This document shows, in pieces, positions 15,899 through 25,044 of a DNA stretch of 64,000 nt. The notes below the pieces were generated by a model that made no database searches, was not told where the DNA came from, and saw only the letters and a program-made list of their open reading frames with translations. Position 1 is the first letter of the stretch; every line of letters starts with the position of its first letter. The translations under genes and the position numbers were made by a program. Where the stretch lies: assembly GCA_965212595.1 (NCBI GenBank), contig CBDBVE010000016.1, positions 90,736 to 154,735 on the forward strand, given 5' to 3'. Source of the stretch: Poritiphilus sp965212595. GTDB lineage: Bacteria; Bacteroidota; Bacteroidia; Flavobacteriales; Flavobacteriaceae.

Positions 15899-17683
15899 AT
15901 GAGAGTCCTATTTCTTTTCTTCTTCCTATGCGCTAGCCTGGGTGCTTTGGCTCAGGACGATTTTCTCGCCAAGCAATATTTCAACGACGGAGATTTTGAA
16001 AAAGCCGTGGTTTTTTACGAAAAGCTGGCGGAAAAGCATCCCAGACGCACAGATTATGCAGAAGGCCTGGTAGCCTGTTATCAGCAGTTGGAAAAGTATA
16101 GCGAAGCAGAAAATTTTCTTCTAAAGAAAATTGAACTGGGAAATCCGTATCCCACAATCTTTATTGAACTGGGATACAATTATCGCTTACAAGACATCCC
16201 GGAAAAAGCACTGGAGTATTATCAAAAAGCCCTTGATGCTATTGAGGTAAACCCAAATTATGGCTATGGGATTGGATTCAGGTTTCAGCGGTATACGCTG
16301 CTCGATTATGCTTTAAAGGCATATTCCAGGGCTATGGAATTAAATCCGCAACTAGACTATAATTTTCAAATGGCCAGGATCTATGGTGAGCAGGGAGATA
16401 TTGAAAAAATGTATAATTCTTACCTGGAGCTCATCAGAAACGGAAAATCTTCTAAATCTAATGTACTTAGGAATATAGACCATTTTATTACTTCAGACCC
16501 AGACAATGAAAACAATATAAAACTTAAAAGAATTTTGCTCAAAAAGGCTCAAAAAAGACCGGATATACTTTGGAATGAGATTTTGAGCTGGCTTTTTGTT
16601 CAACAGAGGCAATACAGCAATGCGTTTAGTCAGGAGAAGGCAATCTACAAAAGGGCCGCGGGTAGTACATTACAGCGGTTAGAAAGTCTTGGAAATCTGG
16701 CCTTGGAAGACAGGGCCCTGGATGATGCGCAAACCGTATTCAAATACATTGAACAAAACAGTAATGACCCTGTTGAAAAACTCAATGCACAGCTAAACCT
16801 GATAGATTTAGATCTTATTGAAGCGGATACGAAAACACTTCTTGCCGTGGAAGAAAAGTTTGAAGAGCTCCTTGGAATATATGGGTATCAAGGACAAACT
16901 ATGCAGCTACAGATTGCCTATGCCAATTTTCTAACTTTCAAAAAAGAGAACCCTTCCGCCGGAACTGATATCCTTAAAAAGAGCCTCGAACTTCCCTTGG
17001 GCCGCTTCGCACAGGCCTACTTAAAAATGGCCCTGGGTGATATCCTAGTCTTCGACCAAAAATTCAATCAGGCTTTGATCTATTTTTCTCAGATTCAAAA
17101 AAGCCTTAAAAACGATGTCTTGGGCCAGAATGCCAGATTTAAAGTTGCGCAGACCAGTTTTTATAAGGGTGATTTTGATTGGGCCCTAACGCAGCTAAAA
17201 GTCCTGCGTGGTTCTACTTCCCAGCTTATCGCAAATGACGCTATGCAATTAAGTTTACTGATCTCTGACAATTCTTTAGAAGATTCTACCCAGACTGCGC
17301 TTAAAAAATATGCCCGGGCCGACCTGCTGGCTTATCAGAACAAAACACAAGAGGCTATTGCTGCCTTAAACGATATACTTCAAAATCACAAAGGGGAGAA
17401 AATCGAGGATGAAGCGTTATTAAAGCAAGGCTCTTTACTGGAAGGCCTAGGAGATTATGATGCGGCCAGATTTAATTATCAAAAAATTGTTGAATTTTAC
17501 GGAAACGATATATTGGCGGATGATGCGCACTTTGCTTTAGCCGAATTATACCGTACGCAACTGAACGAAGCTGAAAAAGCCAAGCAGCATTACGAAAAAA
17601 TCATTTACAATTATCAGGATAGTTACTTCTTTCCTCAAGCGAGAAAACGTTTCAGGATACTTAGAGGTGATGCTATAAACTGA
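15899..17683 (+). CDS. Periplasmic tetratricopeptide-repeat protein, 594 aa
   Basis: Exported protein with a clear signal peptide (residues 1-18, ending LGALAQ) and TPR repeats through most of its length. Examples: AKQYFNDGDFEKAVVFYEKL at about 23-42, IPEKALEYYQKALDAI near 100, and a C-terminal set (ALLKQGSLLEGLGDYDAARF; ALAELYRTQLNEAEKAKQHY). No catalytic domain. TPR proteins of this type act as scaffolds in envelope assembly; the specific role here is unknown. Head of a possible unit with the DUF4286-GGCT, rsmA and mgtE genes (gaps 26 bp, 13 bp, overlap 14 bp). Confidence 0.88.
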   Translation: MRVLFLFFFLCASLGALAQDDFLAKQYFNDGDFEKAVVFYEKLAEKHPRRTDYAEGLVACYQQLEKYSEAENFLLKKIELGNPYPTIFIELGYNYRLQDIPEKALEYYQKALDAIEVNPNYGYGIGFRFQRYTLLDYALKAYSRAMELNPQLDYNFQMARIYGEQGDIEKMYNSYLELIRNGKSSKSNVLRNIDHFITSDPDNENNIKLKRILLKKAQKRPDILWNEILSWLFVQQRQYSNAFSQEKAIYKRAAGSTLQRLESLGNLALEDRALDDAQTVFKYIEQNSNDPVEKLNAQLNLIDLDLIEADTKTLLAVEEKFEELLGIYGYQGQTMQLQIAYANFLTFKKENPSAGTDILKKSLELPLGRFAQAYLKMALGDILVFDQKFNQALIYFSQIQKSLKNDVLGQNARFKVAQTSFYKGDFDWALTQLKVLRGSTSQLIANDAMQLSLLISDNSLEDSTQTALKKYARADLLAYQNKTQEAIAALNDILQNHKGEKIEDEALLKQGSLLEGLGDYDAARFNYQKIVEFYGNDILADDAHFALAELYRTQLNEAEKAKQHYEKIIYNYQDSYFFPQARKRFRILRGDAIN

Positions 17684-17709
17684 TAAAGTGGACGTTCAAA
17701 CTCAACTTC

Positions 17710-18354
17710 ATGTACATTTATAATGTAACCATTAACATCGACGAAGCCGTACACGACCAATGGCTTAAATGGATGCGAGATACACACATTCCTGATATGC
17801 TCAAAACCGGCAAGTTTGTTAAAGCCAAAATGTGCCGCGTGCTTGTGGAAGAGGAAACAGGCGGAATCACGTATTCCGTACAGTATACAACCAAGGACAA
17901 AGCAACACTGGAACAATATTATAAAGAGGACTCCGAAAGATTGCGAAAGGACGGGATGCAACGGTACGCGAATAAATTTGTGGCCTTCAGGACGGAATTA
18001 GAGGTTATTAGCGAACAAAGGCAAGCCGTTGCGAGCGCTACGGAATATTTGTTTACCTATGGCACCTTACAGGACCAGGCCGTACAAACGGCTGTTTTTT
18101 CAAGAACGCTTAAAGGCAGTAATGATCTGCTTTCAGGTCACAAGATAGCCACTGAGCAGGTGGCAGGCCTTTACCCTACCGTCATCACATCAAACAAAGC
18201 CACGGATAGTGTCAAGGGTCAGGTATATGCTGTCAGTAGTGCGGATCTTTTGAGTGCAGATGACTACGAAGGTGCCGCCTATAAACGAAAAGAGATCATT
18301 CTGGATTCTGGCATACAAGCCTGGGTATATTTCGAAAGATCTAACCATTCCTAA
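17710..18354 (+). CDS. DUF4286 / gamma-glutamylcyclotransferase-like fusion, 214 aa
   Basis: Two domains in one ORF. Residues 1-100 are a DUF4286 domain (MYIYNVTINIDEAVHDQWLKW, 1-21), a small ferredoxin-like fold of unknown function normally encoded alone next to rsmA. Residues 111-212 are an AIG2/GGCT-like domain with the YGTL motif (117-120) and the expected catalytic Glu in DDYEG (E187). The linker is about 10 residues. GGCT enzymes cyclise gamma-glutamyl amino acids to 5-oxoproline; whether this one does is untested. Its place just before rsmA is that of stand-alone DUF4286 genes, so the GGCT part looks like the addition. Confidence 0.82.
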   Translation: MYIYNVTINIDEAVHDQWLKWMRDTHIPDMLKTGKFVKAKMCRVLVEEETGGITYSVQYTTKDKATLEQYYKEDSERLRKDGMQRYANKFVAFRTELEVISEQRQAVASATEYLFTYGTLQDQAVQTAVFSRTLKGSNDLLSGHKIATEQVAGLYPTVITSNKATDSVKGQVYAVSSADLLSADDYEGAAYKRKEIILDSGIQAWVYFERSNHS

Positions 18355-18367
18355 TCATCAATTCTAA

Positions 18368-19237
18368 ATGCCCAAACAGAAGAAAAATAAAAAGTCTTCC
18401 AGATTTAATAAAGGTTCCAGGTTTCGGGAAAGCAGCCCGGTTAAGGCGAAAAAATTTTTGGGGCAGCATTTCCTGAAAGATGAAAGCGTTGCAGACAAAA
18501 TAGCCCAAACACTTTCTTTGGACGGTTATACAAATGTCCTCGAAATTGGCCCTGGTACAGGGGTGCTTACCAAATATCTTTTGCAACGAGATTTAGAGTT
18601 AATAGCTATGGAACTAGACAGGGATTCAGTAGCCTACTTAAGAAACAATTTCTCCCTCGAACATTCGGGTTTACTGGCAAAATCCAAGCTGTTTGAGGTA
18701 ATTGAGGCCGATTTCCTTTCCTTCGATCTCAATACATTGTTTCCGGAAGAACCCTTTGCCATTGTCGGTAACTTCCCCTATAACATTTCAACTCAAATTG
18801 TCTTTAAACTCCTTAAACACCGCGACAGAATTCTAGAATTTTCAGGGATGTTTCAAAAAGAAGTTGCCGCCCGCATCTGTGAGAAAGAAGGAAGCAAAAC
18901 GTATGGAATATTATCTGTACTTGTACAGGCCTTCTTTGAGGCAGAATATTTGTTTACTGTTCCTCCCGAAGTATTTGACCCCCCACCTAAAGTACACTCC
19001 GGAGTTTTGAGATTGAGAAGAAAGAAAAACTTTAAATTAGGCTGTGATGAGTCTTTCTTCTTCAAAGTGGTAAAAGCTGCTTTTAATCATCGAAGGAAGA
19101 CTTTAAGAAACAGCCTAAAAACTTTTAAGCTTTCCGATAATCTAAAAGAAGATGCTATCTTTGACCGGCGTCCGGAACAAATGGCAGTGGCCGATTTTGT
19201 TGCGCTGACAAAGATGATAGCAGATGACACCGTTTAA
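18368..19237 (+). CDS. rsmA: 16S rRNA dimethyladenosine transferase (KsgA)
   Basis: Dimethylates the two adenines in helix 45 of 16S rRNA late in 30S assembly. SAM-binding motif LEIGPGTG at 58-65 and the catalytic NFPY at 135-138. The conserved start of the core (KKFLGQHFLKD) is at about 31-41. Before it is a very basic 30-residue extension (Lys/Arg/Ser-rich), probably disordered and RNA-binding. 289 residues. Its last 14 bases overlap mgtE. Confidence 0.96.
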   Translation: MPKQKKNKKSSRFNKGSRFRESSPVKAKKFLGQHFLKDESVADKIAQTLSLDGYTNVLEIGPGTGVLTKYLLQRDLELIAMELDRDSVAYLRNNFSLEHSGLLAKSKLFEVIEADFLSFDLNTLFPEEPFAIVGNFPYNISTQIVFKLLKHRDRILEFSGMFQKEVAARICEKEGSKTYGILSVLVQAFFEAEYLFTVPPEVFDPPPKVHSGVLRLRRKKNFKLGCDESFFFKVVKAAFNHRRKTLRNSLKTFKLSDNLKEDAIFDRRPEQMAVADFVALTKMIADDTV

Positions 19238-20576
19238 ACTAACCGACGAACTCATAGCTGAAATAGAGCAGCTAATAGAAACTCAAAATGGGACAGACCT
19301 CGTTGCCCTTTTGGAAGATGTGCATTATGCAGACGTCGCCGAGATCATCAATGAGCTTAACGAAGATGAAGCCACTTACCTCATTAAATTACTGGATAGC
19401 GATAAGACATCTGATGTTCTAACAGAGCTAGATGAGGATATCAGGGAAGCCATTCTAAACAATTTATCTTCCAAGGAAATAGCGGAAGAGATTGAAGAAT
19501 TAGATACAGATGATGCCGCCGATATTATAGCAGAACTCCCGGAGGAGATTGTTCAGGAAGTTATCTCCGAGATAGAAGATCGCGAACACGCCCAGGATAT
19601 TGTAGAACTCCTGCGCTATGACGAGAATTCAGCGGGTGGACTCATGGCGAAAGAATTGGTTAAAGTAAATGAAAACTGGAATGTGCTTACCTGTGTGAAG
19701 GAGATGAGGGCGCAGGCCTCGAACGTTACACGAGTGCATTCTATTTATGTAGTGGATGATGAAGAAGTTTTAAAGGGTAGGTTATCGCTCAAGGACCTTT
19801 TAACAACCTCTACAACAGCACAGATACGAGATGTATACATTCCCAAGGTAGACTCTGTAAACGTTAGTGAGAAACCTGAGGAGGTCGCCAAAATCATGTC
19901 TAAATACGACCTGGAAGCTATTCCGGTTATTGATGAGATGGGACGCCTCGTGGGGCGGATTACTATTGATGACATTGTAGACGTTATAAAAGAAGAAGCA
20001 GAAAAAGATTATCAATTGGCCGCAGGTATTTCCCAGACCGTAGAGGCGGATGATAACATTTGGGAACTTACACGAGCCCGATTACCATGGTTATTCCTTG
20101 GTCTCGTAGGCGGAGTGGGGGCGGCGGCAATCATGGGCGGCTTTGAAGCAATGATCAGTGAACACGCTATTCTTTTTTATTTCACACCGCTCATTGCCGC
20201 AATGGCAGGAAATGTGGGTGTACAGTCTAGCGCTATTATTGTACAGGGACTCGCAAATGACGATCTCAAAGGTAGTATTAGCAACAGGCTATTTAAGGAA
20301 ACCTTGCTGGCCCTGCTTAACGGCCTTATTTTGGCCGCTATACTACTGCTGTTCACCTGGTTCTGGAAGGGTCATTTTTATACGGCCTTAGCCATATCGG
20401 CTTCATTGGTCACTGTAATTATTGTTGCCGGCATCATAGGTACTTTTATTCCGCTGTTTTTAAACCAACGCGGAATAGACCCTGCAATCGCGACCGGGCC
20501 TTTTATTACTACCAGTAATGATATTTTTGGAATCCTTATTTATTTTTGGATCGCAAAATTGATCCTCGGCATCTAA
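19224..20576 (+). CDS. mgtE: Magnesium transporter MgtE
   Basis: Mg2+-gated Mg2+ channel of the inner membrane. Acidic N-terminal superhelical domain (about 1-130, many Glu/Asp), CBS-domain pair (about 135-255; YDLEAIPVIDEMGRLVGRIT), then five TM helices (about 280-450) with the pore segment NVGVQSSAIIVQGLA. 450 residues, standard length. The 14-bp overlap with rsmA is conserved in many flavobacterial genomes and suggests coupled translation. Confidence 0.95.
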   Translation: MTPFKLTDELIAEIEQLIETQNGTDLVALLEDVHYADVAEIINELNEDEATYLIKLLDSDKTSDVLTELDEDIREAILNNLSSKEIAEEIEELDTDDAADIIAELPEEIVQEVISEIEDREHAQDIVELLRYDENSAGGLMAKELVKVNENWNVLTCVKEMRAQASNVTRVHSIYVVDDEEVLKGRLSLKDLLTTSTTAQIRDVYIPKVDSVNVSEKPEEVAKIMSKYDLEAIPVIDEMGRLVGRITIDDIVDVIKEEAEKDYQLAAGISQTVEADDNIWELTRARLPWLFLGLVGGVGAAAIMGGFEAMISEHAILFYFTPLIAAMAGNVGVQSSAIIVQGLANDDLKGSISNRLFKETLLALLNGLILAAILLLFTWFWKGHFYTALAISASLVTVIIVAGIIGTFIPLFLNQRGIDPAIATGPFITTSNDIFGILIYFWIAKLILGI

Positions 20577-20650
20577 GTATACTTTCAGGTTCCGAAAAAT
20601 AAAGTACATTCACCCTTGTAAATACTGAAGTAGTTTCAAAACTTTTTGTC

Positions 20651-21571
20651 ATGCATGTTAAAGTTGGTGTAGTTCAGGAAAGTCCGGTTTTCTTTGATAA
20701 GAAGAAGACCCTGGAGAAACTCCAAAGGCTAGCGAAAAAGTATGCCGCTGAGGGTTGCGATTTGCTGGTTTTCCCGGAATCTTATATTCCTGGGTATCCC
20801 AGAGGTTTTTCCTTTGGTACAAAAGTTGGGAGCAGAACGGTGAAGGGCAGAAAACTGTATGCGGAATATTACGCGAATAGCATTGATATAGAAAGCGATG
20901 ATCTTAAATTCATAGAAAAAGTAGCAAAGCTAAACAAGGTGTATCTCGTAGTGGGTATAACCGAAAAGGAAAGCATCAATGGAAGCCTGTACTGTGCTAT
21001 GCTCTATATTTCACCTTCCAAAGGCTTGCTGGGAGTACATCGCAAAATTAAACCCACTGGAGCCGAGAGAGTCATTTGGAGTGAGGCTGATGGAGAGGCT
21101 CTGACTACCTTTAATACTGAAATAGGAAGACTTGGGGGCCTTATTTGTTGGGAAAACTACATGCCCCTTGCCCGCATGGCCATGTACAAAAAGGGAGTTG
21201 AGATCTACCTGGCCCCTACGGCCGATTCACGGGAGTCATGGACCACCACTATGAAACATATTGCAATGGAAGGTAGGTGCTTTGTAATTGGTTGCAATCA
21301 GTATTTTACCAAGTCCATGTACCCTGATAGATTTCGTGACCACCTTAAAGAAGAGCCAGAAGATCTGTGTAGAGGAGGGAGCATCATTGTATCTCCTCTT
21401 GGCGAAGTATTGGAAGGGCCACTTTTTGATAGGCCGGGAGTTTTGATTGCCAATTTAAACCTGAATGAGATAGCACAGAGCAAATTAGACTTTGATGTCG
21501 TTGGTCATTATGCAAGAGACGACATCTTTGAATTTAAAGCCAAGGGACAACCCGAAACAAAGAAGGAATAG
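20651..21571 (+). CDS. Nitrilase (carbon-nitrogen hydrolase, branch 1 type)
   Basis: Cytosolic thiol hydrolase of 306 residues with the catalytic triad E43 (FPESYIPGYPRG), K132 (HRKIKPT) and C166 (GGLICWENYMPL). The CWENYMPL context after the cysteine is that of true nitrilases (nitrile to acid plus ammonia) rather than of amidase branches; substrate unknown. Transcribed alone, 74 bp after mgtE and 83 bp before the PD40 lipoprotein gene. Confidence 0.85.
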   Translation: MHVKVGVVQESPVFFDKKKTLEKLQRLAKKYAAEGCDLLVFPESYIPGYPRGFSFGTKVGSRTVKGRKLYAEYYANSIDIESDDLKFIEKVAKLNKVYLVVGITEKESINGSLYCAMLYISPSKGLLGVHRKIKPTGAERVIWSEADGEALTTFNTEIGRLGGLICWENYMPLARMAMYKKGVEIYLAPTADSRESWTTTMKHIAMEGRCFVIGCNQYFTKSMYPDRFRDHLKEEPEDLCRGGSIIVSPLGEVLEGPLFDRPGVLIANLNLNEIAQSKLDFDVVGHYARDDIFEFKAKGQPETKKE

Positions 21572-21654
21572 TTTCAAAAAAAGTAAAAGTATATAGGCAG
21601 ATACGGTCAATTGGGCCAAAATGCCTTTCTTATTTCAAACTACAAAAAAACTAT

Positions 21655-22623
21655 ATGTCAACACTGAACAAAATGCTCTTCTGCTTCTTAGGGCTACTAA
21701 TCGCTTGTCAAAAACCAATAGAAGGGCCCAAATTAGAGCTTGGCAAAAGTCCAGATTCCCTAGAAATTTTTGGAGAGGGGGCTATCTCTACCTCACTTTA
21801 TGAAAGAGATATTGCAATCTCGCCAGACGGTGGAGAAATTGTGTTTACACTTGGCAATTACAAGCAAACCAGGCGAAGTCTGGTAAGCATTAAAAAAGGC
21901 GCCAAAGGCTGGGGAGAGAAGCAAATACTCCCATTTTCTGGCCAGTATAACGATATTGAACCTTTTTTCTCCACTGACGGCATGCGACTTTTCTTTGCTT
22001 CTAACAGACCTATGGATAAGGATACTACCAGAACGGATTACAATATTTGGAAAGTTGACCGGAAGGAAACTGGATGGGGAGAAGCGGTAGCCCTTGATAC
22101 GATTATCAATTCGATGAAGGATGAATTCTACCCCTCTGTGAGTGAAAACGGAAATTTATATTTTACAGCAACGAGGCCAGATGGTATAGGAAGAGAAGAC
22201 ATCTTTATGAGTTCGTTTAAAGATAAAAGTTACCAAAATCCAGTCGTCCTCGATAGTACAATCAACACCGCGGTTTATGAATTTAATGCTTATATTGATC
22301 CTAAAGAAGAGTTATTGATTTTTAGTTCTTTCGGAAGAAAAGACGGCTTGGGGGGCGGTGATCTGTACTACAGCAGAAAGAACGCTGACGGGAATTGGAG
22401 TGAGGCAAAAAACATGGGTGAACTTGTTAATTCCGAAAAGCTGGATTACTGCCCGTTTGTTGATCTAGAAAATGGCAATTTCTATTTTACCAGCGATAGA
22501 GATAAAGCAGTTGAAGGCAAAGTCAATACGGTATATGAATTAAAGGCTGAGGCGCACCAGGCGCTAAACGGAATGGGTAATATCTACCGCATAAGTACCA
22601 AACATCTAAATTTAAAGAACTAA
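21655..22623 (+). CDS. PD40/TolB-like beta-propeller lipoprotein, 322 aa
   Basis: Surface or periplasmic lipoprotein: lipobox LLIAC with C18, then repeated WD40-like/PD40 blades (DIAISPDGGEIVFTL at about 46-60; EPFFSTDGMRLFFASNRP; FYPSVSENGNLYFTATRPDG; CPFVDLENGNFYFTSDRD). About six blades are visible. Such proteins bind partners or ligands; no enzyme motif is present. Cupin gene 13 bp downstream. Function unknown. Confidence 0.82.
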   Translation: MSTLNKMLFCFLGLLIACQKPIEGPKLELGKSPDSLEIFGEGAISTSLYERDIAISPDGGEIVFTLGNYKQTRRSLVSIKKGAKGWGEKQILPFSGQYNDIEPFFSTDGMRLFFASNRPMDKDTTRTDYNIWKVDRKETGWGEAVALDTIINSMKDEFYPSVSENGNLYFTATRPDGIGREDIFMSSFKDKSYQNPVVLDSTINTAVYEFNAYIDPKEELLIFSSFGRKDGLGGGDLYYSRKNADGNWSEAKNMGELVNSEKLDYCPFVDLENGNFYFTSDRDKAVEGKVNTVYELKAEAHQALNGMGNIYRISTKHLNLKN

Positions 22624-22636
22624 GTAATATTCGAGA

Positions 22637-23002
22637 ATGAAGCCTATCAACCTTAAAGAAAAGCATGCCGCTTTTAGCAAGCAATGGCACCCGCATCAAA
22701 TTGCCATAGTGGATGATATGCAGGTAATCCTGGCCAAAATTCAGGGCGAGTTTGTCTGGCATTCACATGAAGAGGAAGATGAGCTGTTCCAGGTCTTAAA
22801 AGGGACACTTTATATGCAGTTTAGGGACCGTACAGAAATAGTAAAAGAAGGTGAGATTATTGTTGTTCCTAAAGGAGTGGAGCATTGCCCTGCAACCAGG
22901 GAAAACGAAGAGGTGCATTTATTGCTTTTCGAGAAGCAAAATACGGCTCACACTGGTGATGTAAAGCACGAAATGACCCAAACCACATATCCCAAAATTT
23001 AG
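22637..23002 (+). CDS. Cupin-domain protein, 121 aa
   Basis: Small single-domain cupin with the metal motif HSHEEEDELFQVLKG (about 43-57) and the second motif around VPKGVEHCPAT (about 77-87), giving the usual His/His/Glu/His metal ligands. May be a mannose-6-phosphate isomerase-like or a ligand-binding cupin; the reaction cannot be told from sequence. Sits between the PD40 lipoprotein and a hydroxyacid dehydrogenase, gaps 13 and 25 bp. Confidence 0.85.
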   Translation: MKPINLKEKHAAFSKQWHPHQIAIVDDMQVILAKIQGEFVWHSHEEEDELFQVLKGTLYMQFRDRTEIVKEGEIIVVPKGVEHCPATRENEEVHLLLFEKQNTAHTGDVKHEMTQTTYPKI

Positions 23003-23027
23003 AATAACTGTATAAGACACAGGGAAT

Positions 23028-23975
23028 ATGGGAAAACCAAGAGTCTTACATTTAGATACAAACCATCCTCTCCTTCTGGATCAATTGAAGGGATTAGGGT
23101 TTAAAAATCGTGAAGATTACACTTCTCCTAAGGAAAAAATAGCCAGAAAAATTCGTAAGTACGATGGCATAGTAATTCGTAGCCGCTTTTCTTTAGATAA
23201 GGCGTTTTTAGAAAATGCGACCAAACTCAAATTCATTGCCAGGGTGGGAGCAGGTCTCGAAAATATTGACGTTGCTTATGCAAGAGAACGTGGAATTTTT
23301 TTAGCCGCAGCGCCGGAAGGCAACAGAAATGCCGTCGGTGAACACGCCCTCGGCATGTTACTTTCGCTTTTCAACAAATTAAATAAAGGGCATAGAGAAA
23401 TTCAAAGTGGCGTTTGGGATAGAGAAGGAAACCGTGGGCTGGAACTCGATGGTAAAACTGTTGGCATTATAGGATACGGAAATACGGGAAAAGCCTTCGC
23501 TAAGAAACTTGCAGGCTTCGACCTTGAAGTAATATGTTATGATATTATTGGAGGAGTTGGGGATGCCAATGCCAGACAGGTAGGGATTATGGAGCTGCGG
23601 CAGAAAAGCGATGTCATCAGTTTGCATGTCCCTCAAACACCCGAGACAAAGGGTATGATCAATAAAGCTTTTATTGGTGCTTTCCATAAACCCTTTTGGC
23701 TATTAAATACGGCCAGGGGCAAATGTGTAATCACCGAAGATCTGGTAGAAGCCCTAAAAACTGACCAAATCCTGGGAGCAGGGCTGGATGTACTCGAATA
23801 CGAAAAAACTTCTTTCGAAAATATGTTTACAGAAACGCAATTTCCAGATGCTTTTAAATATCTTATTGAGGCTCCCAACGTACTGCTAAGTCCTCATGTG
23901 GCCGGTTGGACCATAGAAAGCAAAGAAAAACTTGCGCAAACCATTGTGGACAAAATCAAAGCCAGATTTTGTTAA
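23028..23975 (+). CDS. D-2-hydroxyacid dehydrogenase (SerA-like), 315 aa
   Basis: NAD-dependent oxidoreductase with Rossmann motif GIIGYGNTGKAFAKKL (about 147-162), substrate Arg in LNTARGKCV, and the Glu...His catalytic pair ending in LSPHVAGWT. Similar to D-3-phosphoglycerate dehydrogenase but without the ACT domain, as in the short Bacteroidota form. Serine synthesis is possible, but no serB or serC is adjacent, so I leave out a symbol. Confidence 0.87.
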   Translation: MGKPRVLHLDTNHPLLLDQLKGLGFKNREDYTSPKEKIARKIRKYDGIVIRSRFSLDKAFLENATKLKFIARVGAGLENIDVAYARERGIFLAAAPEGNRNAVGEHALGMLLSLFNKLNKGHREIQSGVWDREGNRGLELDGKTVGIIGYGNTGKAFAKKLAGFDLEVICYDIIGGVGDANARQVGIMELRQKSDVISLHVPQTPETKGMINKAFIGAFHKPFWLLNTARGKCVITEDLVEALKTDQILGAGLDVLEYEKTSFENMFTETQFPDAFKYLIEAPNVLLSPHVAGWTIESKEKLAQTIVDKIKARFC

Positions 23976-23984
23976 ATTTAAGGC

Positions 23985-24401
23985 GTGAAGCGTACTATTT
24001 TTATTTATGCAGCTTTTATTGTGGCTCTTTTGAGTCTTTTTCAGTTAAGTAAATACTCTTATGCGACACGGGATATTTCCATAGAGATTATTATTGCTGT
24101 TATCGCAGTCGTGTTCTTTTTTATCGGAATTTATATTAACAAAAGAAGTCTGAGGGCCAACTCGAATACTGGTAAAGAAGTAGATCATAAGAAAATTGAG
24201 CAGTTGGGCCTGAGCAAACGTGAATACGAAGTGCTACAGGAAATTTCCAATGGCCTGTCAAACAAGGAAATTGCAGTAAAACTCTTTTTGTCTGAAAGTA
24301 CGGTTAAAACCCATGTATCTAATCTCTTGATTAAACTCGATGCCAAACGGCGGACCCAGGCAATTAGTAAAGCTAAAATGCTTCAGATTCTTCCGCAATA
24401 G
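23985..24401 (+). CDS. Membrane-tethered LuxR-type HTH regulator, 138 aa
   Basis: Two N-terminal TM segments (about 3-21 and 31-51) are followed by a basic linker and a GerE/LuxR HTH domain (LSKREYEVLQEISNGLSNKEIA ... STVKTHVSNLLIKL, about 75-130). There is no receiver domain, so the DNA-binding domain is anchored at the inner face of the membrane. Start is GTG at 23985. Just downstream lie two tandem 22-bp repeats with dyads and the promoter of a DUF4199 membrane protein, a likely target. Confidence 0.85.
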   Translation: MKRTIFIYAAFIVALLSLFQLSKYSYATRDISIEIIIAVIAVVFFFIGIYINKRSLRANSNTGKEVDHKKIEQLGLSKREYEVLQEISNGLSNKEIAVKLFLSESTVKTHVSNLLIKLDAKRRTQAISKAKMLQILPQ

Positions 24402-24406
24402 GGCAT

Positions 24407-24450
24407 TTTGGTACTTTAGTATAAGAGCTTTGGTACTTTAGTATGAGTGC
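24407..24450 (+). promoter_or_regulatory. Tandem 22-bp repeats with TACT-TT-AGTA dyads
   Basis: Two adjacent copies, 24407-24428 and 24429-24450, differing at two bases. Each holds TTTGGTACTTTAGTAT with an inverted repeat TACT-TT-AGTA. They end 18 bp before the -7 box at 24469, the position expected for an activator site. Likely bound by the LuxR-type regulator encoded just upstream. Confidence 0.65.
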
Positions 24451-24468
24451 TAAATGAAGGGTTCAGCC

Positions 24469-24476
24469 TAGTTTTG
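24469..24476 (+). promoter_or_regulatory. -7 box of the DUF4199 gene
   Basis: TAGTTTTG matches TAnnTTTG, 26 bp before the ATG at 24503. No -33 match; the tandem repeats take its place. Confidence 0.55.
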
Positions 24477-24502
24477 TCTAAAACCAATTAAATGTAATTC
24501 TT

Positions 24503-25009
24503 ATGAAAAAAACCATCACCCGTTACGGAATTTACAGCGCGATTACAATTTCCCTATTGTTTATAATTGCCTTGTTCGCAGGAAAAAATTTAGACTTTGG
24601 CACCCAGGAAATAATAGGCTATGCCTCTATGGTGGTTTCTTTGTCATTCGTATTCTTTGGAATAAAACACTACCGCGATAAAGAAAACCATGGGGCAGTA
24701 AGCTTTAGTAAGGCGTTGGTAATTGGAATTCTCATTAGTTTATTCGCGGCGCTCGCTTTTGGTATTATAGATATTATATACAATTACTTAAACCCTGATT
24801 TTTTGACCGAGTATTATGACAAAACCGTTGAAGATATGGAAGCAAACCTGCCTCCTGCGGAGTTCCAGGAAAAGTTAAAGGAAATGGAGGCGCAAAAAGC
24901 GCTGTTCTCAAGCCCGGTTATGAGCTTTTTCATTATGTCAATGACGGTATTCGTGATTGGCTTTATCATGTCGCTCATCTCAGCACTGATTTTACAACGA
25001 AAAAGCTAA
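24503..25009 (+). CDS. DUF4199 membrane protein, 168 aa
   Basis: Four TM segments (about 10-27, 35-51, 71-91, 140-163) with a periplasmic or cytoplasmic loop of about 45 residues before the last. The KHYRDKENHGAVSFSKALVIG segment after TM2 is characteristic of DUF4199. Function unknown in the family. Preceded by a probable activator-controlled promoter. Confidence 0.82.
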   Translation: MKKTITRYGIYSAITISLLFIIALFAGKNLDFGTQEIIGYASMVVSLSFVFFGIKHYRDKENHGAVSFSKALVIGILISLFAALAFGIIDIIYNYLNPDFLTEYYDKTVEDMEANLPPAEFQEKLKEMEAQKALFSSPVMSFFIMSMTVFVIGFIMSLISALILQRKS

Positions 25010-25044
25010 TCTCACTAACCCACTATTTCAACAATCCACCCAAA

